In this document: positions 25,455-34,744 of the stretch, one piece after another | Position numbering within the stretch: the stretch's first letter is position 1 | Layout: each line of letters begins with the position of its first letter | Assembly: GCF_014197135.1 (NCBI RefSeq) | Contig: NZ_JACIFA010000006.1 | Span: 135,706 to 199,705, forward strand | Origin: Sphingomonas zeae | Lineage (GTDB): Bacteria > Pseudomonadota > Alphaproteobacteria > Sphingomonadales > Sphingomonadaceae | Length of the DNA stretch: 64,000 nt | Direction of reading: 5' to 3' | Notes under the pieces: model-generated | Told to the model about the DNA's origin: nothing | Database searches by the model: none | The model's input: the letters and a program-made list of their open reading frames with translations, nothing else | Translations under genes and position numbers: made by a program

Positions 25455-28403
25455 ATGGCATTCATGACCATCGCTGCTGCCCGCCCATGGCTGCCGTTCC
25501 ATAGTGAAGCCGGGCAACGGATCAGGGATCATGATTGGAGTACGACGCCACTTGGTCTACTCGACCAGTGGCCGATCGCGTTGCGCCAGGCTGTTCGTAT
25601 GATCCTCGATCATCCCCTGCCGATGGCCGTCGGTTGGACCCGCGATTACATCACCATCTACAATGATGCGTATCGCGAGATGCTGCGCGGCAAGCCCGAG
25701 GCGCTTGGTCTCCCGCTGCTCGAAGTCTGGTCAGAAACCAGTGAGACGGCCGCGCCGCTGTTCGACGATGTATTCGCCGGACTGTCGCACCGCTTTACGG
25801 ACGCGCGCTTCATGGTCCTGCGAGGCGGGCAGGCTGAGGAGGCGTTCTTCAATTATTCCTTGAGCCCGCTGCGCGATGACGCCGGCGACGTACAAGGCAT
25901 TCTGATCACCAGCTTCGAAACGACGGCGAAAGTTCACGCCACCGCAAAGCAGATCGGTGCGGAGAAGGTGCTACGTGCAAATGGGGAAAGACAGAGCCTA
26001 TTGCTGCAATTGAGCGACGCCCTTCGCATCAAGAGCGATGCTCAGGAGATGATCGAAGCCGCCGCCCGGATGCTGGGCCATCAGCTTGGCGCGTCGCGTA
26101 TCGTGTTTGCCGAGTTCGATGAGACGAATGGCGTCGCCAATGTCTTTTTCGGGTGGTTTGCCGATGGAGCCATGCCCTTCCCCGCCGTCATACAGCTTGA
26201 GGAATATCGGGGCGCGATTGTCGAAGAGCTTCTCGCAGGCCGCACGGTTCGGATCGATGACATCGGCCCTCCGTTCCTGCAGCCCGACCATGAAGCGATC
26301 GCGAAGCTGGGCGTCAAGGCACTGCTCAGCGTGCCGGTGCTCCTCCGTGACAGGATGGTGGTGAACATCAGCGTTCATCAGCACACGCCCCGTCACTGGA
26401 CGGACGAAGACGCCGCGCTGGTCAAAGAGGTGGTCGAGCGGCTTTGGGCCAATCTAGTGCGGTTTCGTGCGGAACGGGCGCTTCGTGACAGCCAGGATTT
26501 GCACCATTTCCTCCTGTCTTTGTCGGACACCCTTGGCCGGCTGGTCGACGTGGCCGACATCGCGGAGATCGCTGTTCATCGCCTCTGCGATCGGCTGGAC
26601 GTCAACCGGGTACGATATGGCGAGATTGAAGGCGACACGATGAACGTCCGGCATGAATGTGTGCGCGGCGTTCCACCGGCGCCCCGCGCGCTCTCGCTTG
26701 CGCCATTCGGCTCCGCTTTCCTGGAACGGTATCGGGCCGGCGCGCTCATCCAGGTGAATGACGTGGCCGCCGAGACCAGATTGCCGGAAATGGGGCGGAC
26801 GGCACTGAAGGACATGCAGGTGGCCGCATTCTGCGACGTCGTGCTGTTCGAGGAGGAGAAGCGAACCGGCCTGCTCGTCGTGCAAAGCGCCACACCGCGA
26901 AATTGGACGTCGTTGGAGGTGGAACTCATCCGCAATAGCGCCGAACGGATACGTTCGGCCTTGAAGCGTGCCCAGGCGGAGGCGGCGCTTCGCGAAGGCG
27001 AGGAGCGTTTTCGGCAGTTCGGCGAGGCATCACAGGACGTCATCTGGATACGGGATGCCGAGACGCTGCAATGGCAATACCTGACCCCGGCGTTCGAGAA
27101 GATCTATGGATTGGACTGGGCCGAAGCGCTTGCCGGTGATAATTACCATAGTTGGCTGGACCTGATCGTTCCCGAGGATCGGCAACTGGCGTCCGAAATG
27201 ACCCGCCGCGTCCGCCACGGCGAGTCCGTCGCCTTTGAATATCGTATCAGGCGGCCGATCGACGGCACGATTCGCTGGCTGCGCAATACGGACTTCCCGA
27301 TTACCGACGCCGAGGGCAACGTGCGGCTGATCGGCGGGATCAGTCACGACCTGACTCAGCTGCGAAACGCGCAGTCCCGGCTGGAGGAAGTGGTCGAGAA
27401 CATCCCGCAACTCGTCTGGCGTGCCGATGATCCGGGCCGTTGGACCTGGGCCAGCCCGCAATGGACCAAGTTCACCGGACAGACGGAGGAGGATAGTCGC
27501 GATTGGGGTTGGCTTGATCCCATCCATCCCGACGATCGCGCGCCGGCTCGTGCCGCCTGGGGGCGCGCTGAAGCCGAAGGACAATTTACGGCGGAGTACC
27601 GTATCCGCGAGAAGTCGACGGGCTCTTACCGCTGGTTCCAAACCCGCGCGACGCCACTGCGTGACGAACACGACGTAATCCGGGAATGGTTCGGCACATC
27701 GACGGACATTGACGACATTCGCCGGTTGCAGGGGCGTCAACAGGTGCTCGTCGAAGAGCTGCAGCACCGCACCTTCAACCTCATGGGCATGGTTCGATCC
27801 ACCGCCGACAGAACCATCCGTTCCAGCGTCAACCTCCCCGACTTCAGGGCCAAATTCCGCAACCGCATCGATGCGCTCGCGCGGGTTCAACGCCTGTTGT
27901 CGCGGCTGGAAGACGATGGTCGCGTGACCTTTGCCGATCTGATCCATGCCGAGCTCGACGCCATCGGGTTCACGCAGGCCGGTGAGCAACGGGTAACGCT
28001 TGACGGACCTGACGACGTCCCGCTCAGGTCCAGCACGGTTCAGATTTTCGCCATGGCCTTGCATGAGCTGACGACCAATGCGGTCAAATACGGTGCGCTC
28101 CGCCAGGGGGGAGGTCATCTGCATGTGCGGTGGTGGGTGGAGGCGGACGAACAACAGCAACGTTGGCTGCACGTCGATTGGCACGAAAGCGGCGTCACCA
28201 TGCCGCAGGAAGGTGCCGCCCCCACGGGCACAGGCCAAGGCCGAGCGCTGATTGAGAAAGCACTTCCTTATCAATTACATGCCAAGACTACCTACGTTAT
28301 GGCGGCGGATGGCGTTCGCTGCTCTATAGCGTTGCCGATCTCGAACCGAGGTCAAGCGGAGACGCATGATGCCGCTCACCAATCGCCGGATCCTCGTGGT
28401 TGA
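25455..28403 (+). CDS. HWE-family sensor histidine kinase with PAS and GAF domains
   Basis: 982-residue cytosolic sensor kinase without membrane segments. Domains in order: PAS-like (about 35-150), GAF (about 175-335), second GAF (about 350-505), two PAS_3 domains (about 515-640 and 645-760), then the HWE kinase module. The phospho-acceptor is His771 in ELQHRTFNLMGMV; the ATP-binding part shows ALHELTTNAVKYGAL and the defining Trp-x-Glu as DWHESG. GGGGAGG lies two bases before ATG 25455. HWE kinases often sense light or redox through PAS ligands or feed the general stress response; the signal here is unknown. The 3' end overlaps the response regulator gene. Confidence 0.93.
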   Translation: MAFMTIAAARPWLPFHSEAGQRIRDHDWSTTPLGLLDQWPIALRQAVRMILDHPLPMAVGWTRDYITIYNDAYREMLRGKPEALGLPLLEVWSETSETAAPLFDDVFAGLSHRFTDARFMVLRGGQAEEAFFNYSLSPLRDDAGDVQGILITSFETTAKVHATAKQIGAEKVLRANGERQSLLLQLSDALRIKSDAQEMIEAAARMLGHQLGASRIVFAEFDETNGVANVFFGWFADGAMPFPAVIQLEEYRGAIVEELLAGRTVRIDDIGPPFLQPDHEAIAKLGVKALLSVPVLLRDRMVVNISVHQHTPRHWTDEDAALVKEVVERLWANLVRFRAERALRDSQDLHHFLLSLSDTLGRLVDVADIAEIAVHRLCDRLDVNRVRYGEIEGDTMNVRHECVRGVPPAPRALSLAPFGSAFLERYRAGALIQVNDVAAETRLPEMGRTALKDMQVAAFCDVVLFEEEKRTGLLVVQSATPRNWTSLEVELIRNSAERIRSALKRAQAEAALREGEERFRQFGEASQDVIWIRDAETLQWQYLTPAFEKIYGLDWAEALAGDNYHSWLDLIVPEDRQLASEMTRRVRHGESVAFEYRIRRPIDGTIRWLRNTDFPITDAEGNVRLIGGISHDLTQLRNAQSRLEEVVENIPQLVWRADDPGRWTWASPQWTKFTGQTEEDSRDWGWLDPIHPDDRAPARAAWGRAEAEGQFTAEYRIREKSTGSYRWFQTRATPLRDEHDVIREWFGTSTDIDDIRRLQGRQQVLVEELQHRTFNLMGMVRSTADRTIRSSVNLPDFRAKFRNRIDALARVQRLLSRLEDDGRVTFADLIHAELDAIGFTQAGEQRVTLDGPDDVPLRSSTVQIFAMALHELTTNAVKYGALRQGGGHLHVRWWVEADEQQQRWLHVDWHESGVTMPQEGAAPTGTGQGRALIEKALPYQLHAKTTYVMAADGVRCSIALPISNRGQAETHDAAHQSPDPRG

Positions 28404-28728
28404 GGACGAATATATGTTGGCGCAGGATATGCTCTTGGAACTGCAAGACGCTGGTGCGGTCGTGATTGGTCCCGAACCATCCGTGGCCCGCGCGCTGATG
28501 CGCATCAACGAGGAAACCACGATCGACGCCGTGGTTCTCGACGTGAATCTGGGCGGAGAACAAGCCTTTCCGGTCGCCGACGCGCTCGTGGCCAAGCGCA
28601 TTCCGTTCGTATTCGCGAGCGGATATGACGACGATGCGATGACGAGCCGATATCCGGACGCCGTGAATTGCGCAAAGCCCTTCAGCTTCCGTACCCTCAT
28701 GCGTTCGCTTGAAGCCGTACTTCCCTAA
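28366..28728 (+). CDS. Single-domain response regulator
   Basis: 120-residue receiver with no output domain. Acidic pair in LVVEDEYM, phospho-acceptor Asp in AVVLDVNLGG, Ser in FVFASGYDDD and Lys in NCAKPF are all present. Its start (ATG 28366 or 28369, after GCGGAG) lies inside the last 38 bases of the kinase gene in another frame, so the two are translationally coupled and surely partners. Lone receivers paired with HWE kinases commonly act as phosphate sinks or pass phosphate to a second kinase. Confidence 0.93.
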   Translation: MMPLTNRRILVVEDEYMLAQDMLLELQDAGAVVIGPEPSVARALMRINEETTIDAVVLDVNLGGEQAFPVADALVAKRIPFVFASGYDDDAMTSRYPDAVNCAKPFSFRTLMRSLEAVLP

Positions 28729-28980
28729 GCTCACGTCGCCTCAAAGCACAACGATCGACCGTTATGGGAGCCGGGGGCTCCCGACCAGAAGTTCAGGATC
28801 TTTGCGCCCTGCTTGCGAAAGAAACGCCACCGGTCCTAGCCCCCCCGCCCCCGCGCCGACGGCCGCCTCGGCACGAGACGCCCGCTGCGAAGTCGATCCC
28901 CGTGAGGGTGGAAAGCGACGGCGATGGGATCCCGGAGCCGGGCTTGGTGGACCAGCCCTGAGTACTAACGCTGACCGGGA
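28729..28980. other. Region between the response regulator and the beta-helix gene
   Basis: 252 bases. A 65-codon Pro-rich frame starting MGAGGSRPEVQDLCALLA (28764-28961, plus strand) is open, but it has no clear ribosome site and no recognised relative. I do not call it a gene. Confidence 0.3.
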
Positions 28981-30108
28981 TCAGGCCCCCGTCATCCCGA
29001 TATAGCGGATCACGCTGTCGGTACCGCTGTTGCGGACGCGCAGCGAACCGATCCGCTCGCCGCTGGCCGAGCGGACGATCAGGTTGATGTCATAATCGGT
29101 GCAATATTCGAGCTGGACGAGATCGTTCATCGGATTACCGGGAATCGTGTCCCAAACCTCGCCCGTGACCCGCAGTCCGGTGCAGCGGATCGCCCGCAGA
29201 AACTGACCATTGCGTCGTCCGCGAAGCGTGATGTTACGCAAGTTCACGTTGCGGCAATGGGTCAGATAGGCAGTCGGCCCTTCCTGCGTCGCTGCGCCGA
29301 AATCCAGATCGGCATTGGCGATGGTGATGTCGGTGATCTCGCATCCCTGGGCGACGCCTTCATTCTGCATCATCAGCGGGCAACCGGTCGGACCCTGGGT
29401 GATCCGCCCCTTGACCCCGCTGACCCGGATGTTGCGGATGACCGCCTTGCCGGTGGTCGCGCTGGTGAAGAATTTGATGCAGGAAAAGGCGGCACTGTCG
29501 AGCGTCATGCTGGTCAGGGTGATCCGCTCCATGACCGCATCGATCGATTCATGGTTTTCCGAGGTGAAGGACAGCGCATCGTCGCCACTGCGCACGGTGA
29601 TGTTCGATCCGCTGACCCGCGCACAGGCCCCGAAGAAATGAAGGCCGTCCGCGCCCGGACGATTGACGCCCGAGAAGAGTTGCAGGCCGTTGAGATGGCC
29701 GCCGGTCGAATTCTTGATCTCCATTCCGAACCCGGTCAGCGGTCCGGCGGTCTTGACGCCGATGACGGTGAAGCCGTCGGTCGCCACGATGCCCAGACCC
29801 TTGCGCGTCGCCCCTGCCGGGTCGGAAGCGCCCCCGGTAAAGGCGCCGCCCGCGCCGATGATCGTGACGTTGGACAGCCGCTGTCCCGAACGATTGGTCA
29901 GGCAGTAATGCGTGCCGACGGCGGGACCATGGTCGTTATAGACATCGCCGGCAACCAGGATGCGCGCGTTGCTGGCATAGCCCAGCCCGGTCGCCAGCAG
30001 GCGATGCCCGCCCGGCGGAATCGTATAGGCGCTGCGAGCCTTGGCCGCAGCGTCGAGCGCGGCTTGCAAGGGGGCGGTCATGTCGGTCGGGGCCATAGGT
30101 GCGGTCAT
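28981..30108 (-). CDS. Right-handed beta-helix protein, polygalacturonase (GH28)-like
   Basis: 375 residues of repeated short beta strands (NVTIIGAGGAF, GFTVIGVKT, NITVRSGDDALSF, IRNIRVSGVKGRI). The catalytic-type motifs of GH28 are recognisable: GAD154GLHF replaces NTD, and SGDD176-177AL matches the conserved DD. The His and RIK-type motifs are less clear, so an active glycosidase or lyase is likely but not certain. No signal peptide is visible, unusual for an extracellular depolymerase. Its place at the edge of the EPS locus suggests trimming or turnover of the polymer. Confidence 0.75.
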   Translation of the reverse strand: MTAPMAPTDMTAPLQAALDAAAKARSAYTIPPGGHRLLATGLGYASNARILVAGDVYNDHGPAVGTHYCLTNRSGQRLSNVTIIGAGGAFTGGASDPAGATRKGLGIVATDGFTVIGVKTAGPLTGFGMEIKNSTGGHLNGLQLFSGVNRPGADGLHFFGACARVSGSNITVRSGDDALSFTSENHESIDAVMERITLTSMTLDSAAFSCIKFFTSATTGKAVIRNIRVSGVKGRITQGPTGCPLMMQNEGVAQGCEITDITIANADLDFGAATQEGPTAYLTHCRNVNLRNITLRGRRNGQFLRAIRCTGLRVTGEVWDTIPGNPMNDLVQLEYCTDYDINLIVRSASGERIGSLRVRNSGTDSVIRYIGMTGA

Positions 30109-30174
30109 GCTTCGCGGTTAAAAGCCACGCTGGTAAACGTTCCATGACCGCGCTGTCTCAAACCAGCATTCCTG

Positions 30175-30186
30175 CATCATTTGATG
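30175..30186. promoter_or_regulatory. Copy of the EPS-locus palindromic motif
   Basis: CATCATTTGATG, a perfect palindrome except for its two central bases. It lies between the divergent beta-helix gene and ferritin-like gene, 67 bases upstream of each start as annotated. See the finding on the shared motif. Confidence 0.4.
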
Positions 30187-30252
30187 TACTTATCGCCCAT
30201 TTCGGCCGGCGTTAACACGGCATCAAGGGATCTGGCGAAAAAGGTTCGGGCC

Positions 30253-31209
30253 ATGCAGAACCTGACCTATTTTGATGATCCTGATCGCCTTGATCGGCGA
30301 CGCGTCCTTCGGCTGATCGCCGGGCTGTCGAGTGGAGCGCTGCTCGCGGGATGCGGCGGTGGCGGCGCCGGCGGCGGTGACGATCCGGTCGCCAGTCCGC
30401 CGGTCGCTGCCCCGCCCAGCGCAGCCCAGCCCGCGCCGGTCGCGTCGCCCGCGCATCCGTTGAACTTGCCGCTGACGCTCGCCTATCTGGGCGGGCAATA
30501 TTTCTCCTATGCCGCTCGAGGAACGTCCCTGCCCGGCGTGCTGACCGGCGGCGGCGCAAGCGCCGTGACCGGCGCACGGCGGCTCGACTTCAGCGATTCG
30601 TCAGTCGCGCGGCTGGCGGCGGACATGGCCGACGACAAGGCGGCGCATATCACGGCGCTTCGGGGCCAGATCGGCGCCACGGCTCCCGCCCAGCCCGCGA
30701 TCGACCTGTCGGCATCCGCCGGTGGTCCCTTTTCGCTTGCGGCCCAGCGCGCCGGGATCGTCAGCACGGGCCAGTCCTTTGATCCTTATGCCGATGAGAC
30801 GCATTTCCTGATCGGCGCGCTGCTCCTCGAAAATGCGGTGGCCGCGACCTATCGTCGGTTGCTGATGGTCGAACAGGACGCGGCGAGCGGCGTCATCGTG
30901 GCGGGCCATCTGGCCGACTCCATCTATCATGGCGGAGTGATCCGCGCGCTGCTTGCCGACCGGGCCGCCGCGACGCCCGACGTCGATGCCATGCTGACCC
31001 GGATCGGTACGATGCTGGCCGCGCTCGACGGGACAGCCGGCAGCGACCAGATTCTGCCCGGCGGCGACGCGAACAGTTCCAATTTGCTGGATGCGGAGGG
31101 GCGGCCCATTCCCTTTACCCGCACCGACCGACAGGTGCTGAGCGCGCTCTACCTGTCCAGCGCCGGACCCGGCGGGTTCCTGCCCCAGGGGGTGCCCGGC
31201 ATCGCATGA
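30253..31209 (+). CDS. Ferritin-like (Ferritin_2, desiccation-related type) Tat lipoprotein
   Basis: 318 residues from ATG 30253. Twin-arginine signal DRRRVLRLIAGL (14-25) with lipobox LLAGC34, then a Gly run and a Pro/Ala linker. The mature part begins LPLTLAYLGGQYFSYAARG and continues as a four-helix bundle (KAAHITALRGQIG, ETHFLIGALLLENAVAATYRRL), the pattern of Ferritin_2 proteins related to plant desiccation protein PCC13-62. Export folded by Tat fits a metal-containing fold. Upstream in-frame ATGs (30184 and others) would place extra residues before the signal and are unlikely. The 3' end overlaps the PPTase gene by 61 bases. Confidence 0.85.
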   Translation: MQNLTYFDDPDRLDRRRVLRLIAGLSSGALLAGCGGGGAGGGDDPVASPPVAAPPSAAQPAPVASPAHPLNLPLTLAYLGGQYFSYAARGTSLPGVLTGGGASAVTGARRLDFSDSSVARLAADMADDKAAHITALRGQIGATAPAQPAIDLSASAGGPFSLAAQRAGIVSTGQSFDPYADETHFLIGALLLENAVAATYRRLLMVEQDAASGVIVAGHLADSIYHGGVIRALLADRAAATPDVDAMLTRIGTMLAALDGTAGSDQILPGGDANSSNLLDAEGRPIPFTRTDRQVLSALYLSSAGPGGFLPQGVPGIA

Positions 31210-31745
31210 TGCGCCACGGCGCACAGCGTCTCACCCTGGCGGTACAGGGCAAAATTCCAGCCGTCGCTGGGCCAGGGCGTGTCCAGCATGATCCGCCCGG
31301 CCTGACCGTGAAAGGCGATCCGGTCGAGCGGCAGGGCCAGCCCGACGCCCAGCGCCTTGCCATAGGCCTCTCGCAACACCCAGCGACAGGCCAGTTCGAT
31401 CACCGGGTCGGCGGCCGCGATGACCAGCCGACGCTCGCTGTCCGCCAGCCAGGGGTCGCCGACCTGCGCGTTCAGGGTCACGCGCGACACCGTCTCGACG
31501 TCCAGCCCGATACGCCCGCATCGCGCCCAGGCCGCGGCGTGGCATCCCGAGGCGCTGCTGCGGCTGACCACGGTGACCCGTCCTGCCATACGCACCGCCG
31601 CCGCATCGCGGTCGGCGGCGGATGGCGCGAACAGCAGGACACGCCCTTCGCCCAGATCGGCCGCTCTCGCCTCACCGAACGGGATCGTCGCCAGATCGCG
31701 CAGGCAGTCCGCCAGCGCGCCGGCGCGATCATGCCGAACCGGCAT
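31149..31745 (-). CDS. 4'-phosphopantetheinyl transferase (Sfp type)
   Basis: 198-residue enzyme that transfers phosphopantetheine from CoA to a carrier-protein serine. Both family motifs are present: IGLD82VE84 (magnesium ligands) and W122VLRE126AYGK130, in which Arg replaces the usual Lys before Glu126. It starts 17 bases inside the Crp/Fnr gene, so it is the last member of the operon OPX-barrel-Wzc-Crp/Fnr-PPTase. A PPTase has no role in ordinary EPS export. The likely client is Ser546 of the NRPS module at 49629-52238 in the same locus. Confidence 0.9.
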   Translation of the reverse strand: MPVRHDRAGALADCLRDLATIPFGEARAADLGEGRVLLFAPSAADRDAAAVRMAGRVTVVSRSSASGCHAAAWARCGRIGLDVETVSRVTLNAQVGDPWLADSERRLVIAAADPVIELACRWVLREAYGKALGVGLALPLDRIAFHGQAGRIMLDTPWPSDGWNFALYRQGETLCAVAHHAMPGTPWGRNPPGPALDR

Positions 31746-32508
31746 GGCTCGTCGGGTCGATCCGGTCGGCCAGCAGCGCCAGGCGGGGAAAATCCTGGAT
31801 CGTCGCCACGCCGCCCCGGATCAGCGCCAGTTCCTCACGCCGCATCTGCGACACGATCCGGTTGATATGGACCAGGCTCAACCCCAATAGTTCGCCCAGC
31901 GTGTCCTGGGTCAGCGGCATGGGAAAGGTGCCGCTGTGGACAAAGCCGATCAACGACAGCCGGTGGTGCAACTCCAGCAACAGATGCGCGGTTCGCTGGA
32001 GCGCGCTCTGGCAGCCCAGGCGGACGACATGGTCGAGCAACGCCGTTTCCTCGCACCGGTCGATCGCGGCCAGCGCGCGGACGATGCCGGGATATTCGCG
32101 CGGCTCGGTGCGGACCGCCTGGACCAGCCGGGCGATGCCGATGGTGCGCACCGGAGTCAGCGCGATGACAGGGTTCAGCGCGAGCGGCCGCCGATCCCCT
32201 CGATCGCCCATCATGTCGCCCGGCAGCAAGACGCCCAGCATCTGGCGACGGCCGTCGGGCAGGATGCGGGGACGACAGGCCCAGCCGCCGACGATCAGCC
32301 GGGGGTGCGGACTGCCGTCGTCACGTGGGCAGATGCCGGTGCCTGCCGCATGGCTCTTGGGCGCTTCGGCCAGCGACAGGACCAATTCGGCCTCATGGGG
32401 CGCGAGCGTGGCGAAGTTGCGGAGGCGATGCAGCAGCAATTCGCTGGTGATCGCACGCGGGGCGGGCGCAGGCCGATGACTGCTCAAAGCGAGGCTGCCC
32501 ATGGTCAA
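31729..32508 (-). CDS. Crp/Fnr-family transcriptional regulator
   Basis: 259 residues. The N-terminal cyclic-nucleotide-binding-type fold (LLPGDMMGDRG resembles the usual phosphate-binding cassette region), a long dimer helix and a C-terminal winged helix (LTQDTLGELLGLSLVHINRIVSQMRREELALI) are clear. No Fnr-type Cys cluster is seen, so direct oxygen sensing by an Fe-S cluster is unlikely. The start is either TTG 32508, overlapping the wzc stop (TTGA), or ATG 32502. Lying inside the EPS operon, it is the best candidate for a local regulator. Confidence 0.9.
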   Translation of the reverse strand: MTMGSLALSSHRPAPAPRAITSELLLHRLRNFATLAPHEAELVLSLAEAPKSHAAGTGICPRDDGSPHPRLIVGGWACRPRILPDGRRQMLGVLLPGDMMGDRGDRRPLALNPVIALTPVRTIGIARLVQAVRTEPREYPGIVRALAAIDRCEETALLDHVVRLGCQSALQRTAHLLLELHHRLSLIGFVHSGTFPMPLTQDTLGELLGLSLVHINRIVSQMRREELALIRGGVATIQDFPRLALLADRIDPTSHAGSA

Positions 32509-34727
32509 TTCGCATAATAAGCGTGATAGGACCCCATGAACTGCGCCGGATCGCCATAACCGGAGCGCGACAGCGCATGTAGGTCGACCCGGCTGAGCGC
32601 CACCCCGGTCATCTTGACCCCCAGCGTCTGGAGCAGGTGGACCGCCATCTCGACCGCCGCATCGGGCGTCTTGCGCCAGCGGACGAGCAGTACCGTCGAA
32701 TCCGCCTTCTTGGCGACCAACCGCCCATCGACCACCGGCAACACCGGCGAGGCGTCGAAGATCACGACATCGAACCGCGCCTTCAGATCCTCGATCAGCG
32801 CATCGAAGCCGCTACCGCCCAGCGCCGCCGCGCCGCCCAGCCCGGCCCGGACCATGGGCAGGATAGTCAGCGGCGAGTCCGAATCGCGGATCAGCGCTTC
32901 GTCCAGCCGCGCTTCGCCCTCCAGCACCTGTTGCAGCCCGACCGCCGGACGCAGGCCCAGTGCGCTGGCGATGCTGGGGCGGCGCATATCGGCATCGACC
33001 AGCACGACGCTGACCCCGCTCATCGCGACGATCCGCGCCAGCCCGATCGCGGCGGTCGTCTTGCCCTCATTGGGCAGTGCCGAGGTCAGCGCGATCGTGC
33101 GTACGGTTCCCGCCGCGGCCGATTGCAGGACCGAGGCGGCGAGATTGCGATATCCCTCCGCATAGGCCGAGCCGCTATGGTCCACCAGCGCGCTGATCGG
33201 GTCGCTGCCGCCGATATGGCGCACTGCCGAGTTCAGCGTCGGCAGCCCCGCCAGATAGGGAAGCTGTAGCCGACCCTCGACATCCTCCAGCGTGCGAATG
33301 CCGCGATCGGTGCCCTGCCGCATGAAGACGACGCCCAGGCCCGTCGCCACCGCCAGCAGCGCACCGACCAGCATGTTGATCGGCCGGTTGGGCGAGCTGG
33401 GATGCACGGGCAGCGCGGCGAGGCTGGCGATGCGCGCGTCCGAGCGGGTCGAGGCGGCCTGTGCGCCGATCTCGTTCAGCCGGGTCAGCAATAGCGCATA
33501 GCTTTGATGCGCGGTGTCCGAGCGGAGCTGAAGCCCGCCCAGCGCGATCGAGGCGACGTTGTTGCCCACCACCTGCGACCGCGCCCCCGACGCACTGCCC
33601 GCCAGCGAGGCGGTCCGGCGGGCGGCGACGTCACGCTGCGCCTCGAGATTGGAGATGGTGCGCTTGATTTCCCCCTCGATCTGCGAGTCGATATCGGCGA
33701 CCTGGCGCTGCGCGGCGGCAAGCGGGGGATATTTGGGACCGTATTTGCCGCCGAGATCGGCGACCTGCGCGCTGACGACCGCGCGTTGGCTGCGCAATTG
33801 CTGGATCACCGGCGAGCCGAGCGCCTCGCCCAGATCGTCGCCCTTGGACCCGCGTGCGAGCTGCTGGCGTGCGGTCTGGAGCCGGGCGGTCGCCTCCGCC
33901 TCTCCGGCGCGGGCGAGCGCGACCTGTCCGTCGAGCGAGGACAGCTGCTGCTCGGCGATGGTGCCGCCCTGCACGCTCATCAGATTATGCGCGACCTTAT
34001 AGCGGCCGAGTTCGCCGTCGGCCTCTTCCACCTCGCGCCGTGCTTCGGCCAGTTGCCCGCGCAGCAGCGCGGCGGCGGCATCCGCTCCCTCGCGCTTCAC
34101 CGCGCCCGACTGGGCGACGAATTCCCGGGCATAGCTGTTGACGATCGCGGTCGCGAGCTGACGGTCGGGATGCTCGAAGGACAGGCTGAGCATGAAGGTC
34201 TGGGCGTTGCGATGCACCTCGATCCCGCTCGCCAGCCGGTCGATCGCCGCCTCGCGCCGCGCCGATGCGGGCACGGGCGCCGGCGTGCGTTCCAGGCCCG
34301 GGATACGATCGCGGATCGACGGGATATGGACCAGCGCGCGGAACCGTGTCTCCTCGGCCAGTCCGAGCCGGTCAACGACCAGTCCGGCCAGCGTCCGGCT
34401 CTTGAGCAGCTCGACCTGCGTGTCGACGCTCGAGTCGGCGGCGGGATCGCTGAGCGCGCTGGTCCGCTCGGACCCGATCTGCGCGGGCTGGGGTGCGATG
34501 ACCAGCGTCGCGGTCGCGGTGTAACGCGGCGTCTGCAACCAGGTATAGGCCGCGACCAGCACCATGATGCCGCCGGCGACGGCCAGGAACAGGGTCAGGT
34601 GTCGCCGATAGGCCTTGATGAGGTCCATGACCCCGTTCTGGGGCGGTGGCGCCCGGTCGACATAGGCGGGCATCGGACGAGCGCCCTCGAAGGGTGCGCT
34701 ATCGTAACGAATCGGCAGGCTAGCCAT
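32505..34727 (-). CDS. Wzc/GumC-type chain-length determinant and tyrosine autokinase
   Basis: 740-residue inner-membrane protein controlling EPS polymerisation and export. Wzz domain with first membrane segment (LTLFLAVAGGIMVLVAAYTWL, about 45-65), a long coiled-coil periplasmic part (about 200-420), second membrane segment (INMLVGALLAVATGLGVVFM), then the BY-kinase domain: Walker A SALPNEGKTTAAIGL, Walker A' VVLVDADMRRPS and Walker B VVIFDASPVLPVVDG. The C-terminal tyrosine cluster is short (GSYHAYYAN). Family knowledge: cycles of autophosphorylation control chain length with Wzy and Wza. Starts 18 bases after the beta-barrel gene. Confidence 0.95.
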   Translation of the reverse strand: MASLPIRYDSAPFEGARPMPAYVDRAPPPQNGVMDLIKAYRRHLTLFLAVAGGIMVLVAAYTWLQTPRYTATATLVIAPQPAQIGSERTSALSDPAADSSVDTQVELLKSRTLAGLVVDRLGLAEETRFRALVHIPSIRDRIPGLERTPAPVPASARREAAIDRLASGIEVHRNAQTFMLSLSFEHPDRQLATAIVNSYAREFVAQSGAVKREGADAAAALLRGQLAEARREVEEADGELGRYKVAHNLMSVQGGTIAEQQLSSLDGQVALARAGEAEATARLQTARQQLARGSKGDDLGEALGSPVIQQLRSQRAVVSAQVADLGGKYGPKYPPLAAAQRQVADIDSQIEGEIKRTISNLEAQRDVAARRTASLAGSASGARSQVVGNNVASIALGGLQLRSDTAHQSYALLLTRLNEIGAQAASTRSDARIASLAALPVHPSSPNRPINMLVGALLAVATGLGVVFMRQGTDRGIRTLEDVEGRLQLPYLAGLPTLNSAVRHIGGSDPISALVDHSGSAYAEGYRNLAASVLQSAAAGTVRTIALTSALPNEGKTTAAIGLARIVAMSGVSVVLVDADMRRPSIASALGLRPAVGLQQVLEGEARLDEALIRDSDSPLTILPMVRAGLGGAAALGGSGFDALIEDLKARFDVVIFDASPVLPVVDGRLVAKKADSTVLLVRWRKTPDAAVEMAVHLLQTLGVKMTGVALSRVDLHALSRSGYGDPAQFMGSYHAYYAN

Positions 34728-34744
34728 CGTCGATTCTCCCGTTT

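Noticed and set aside
28764..28961. 65-codon Pro-rich frame after the response regulator
   Set aside because: No ribosome site, no recognisable relative and low complexity; kept only as a note.
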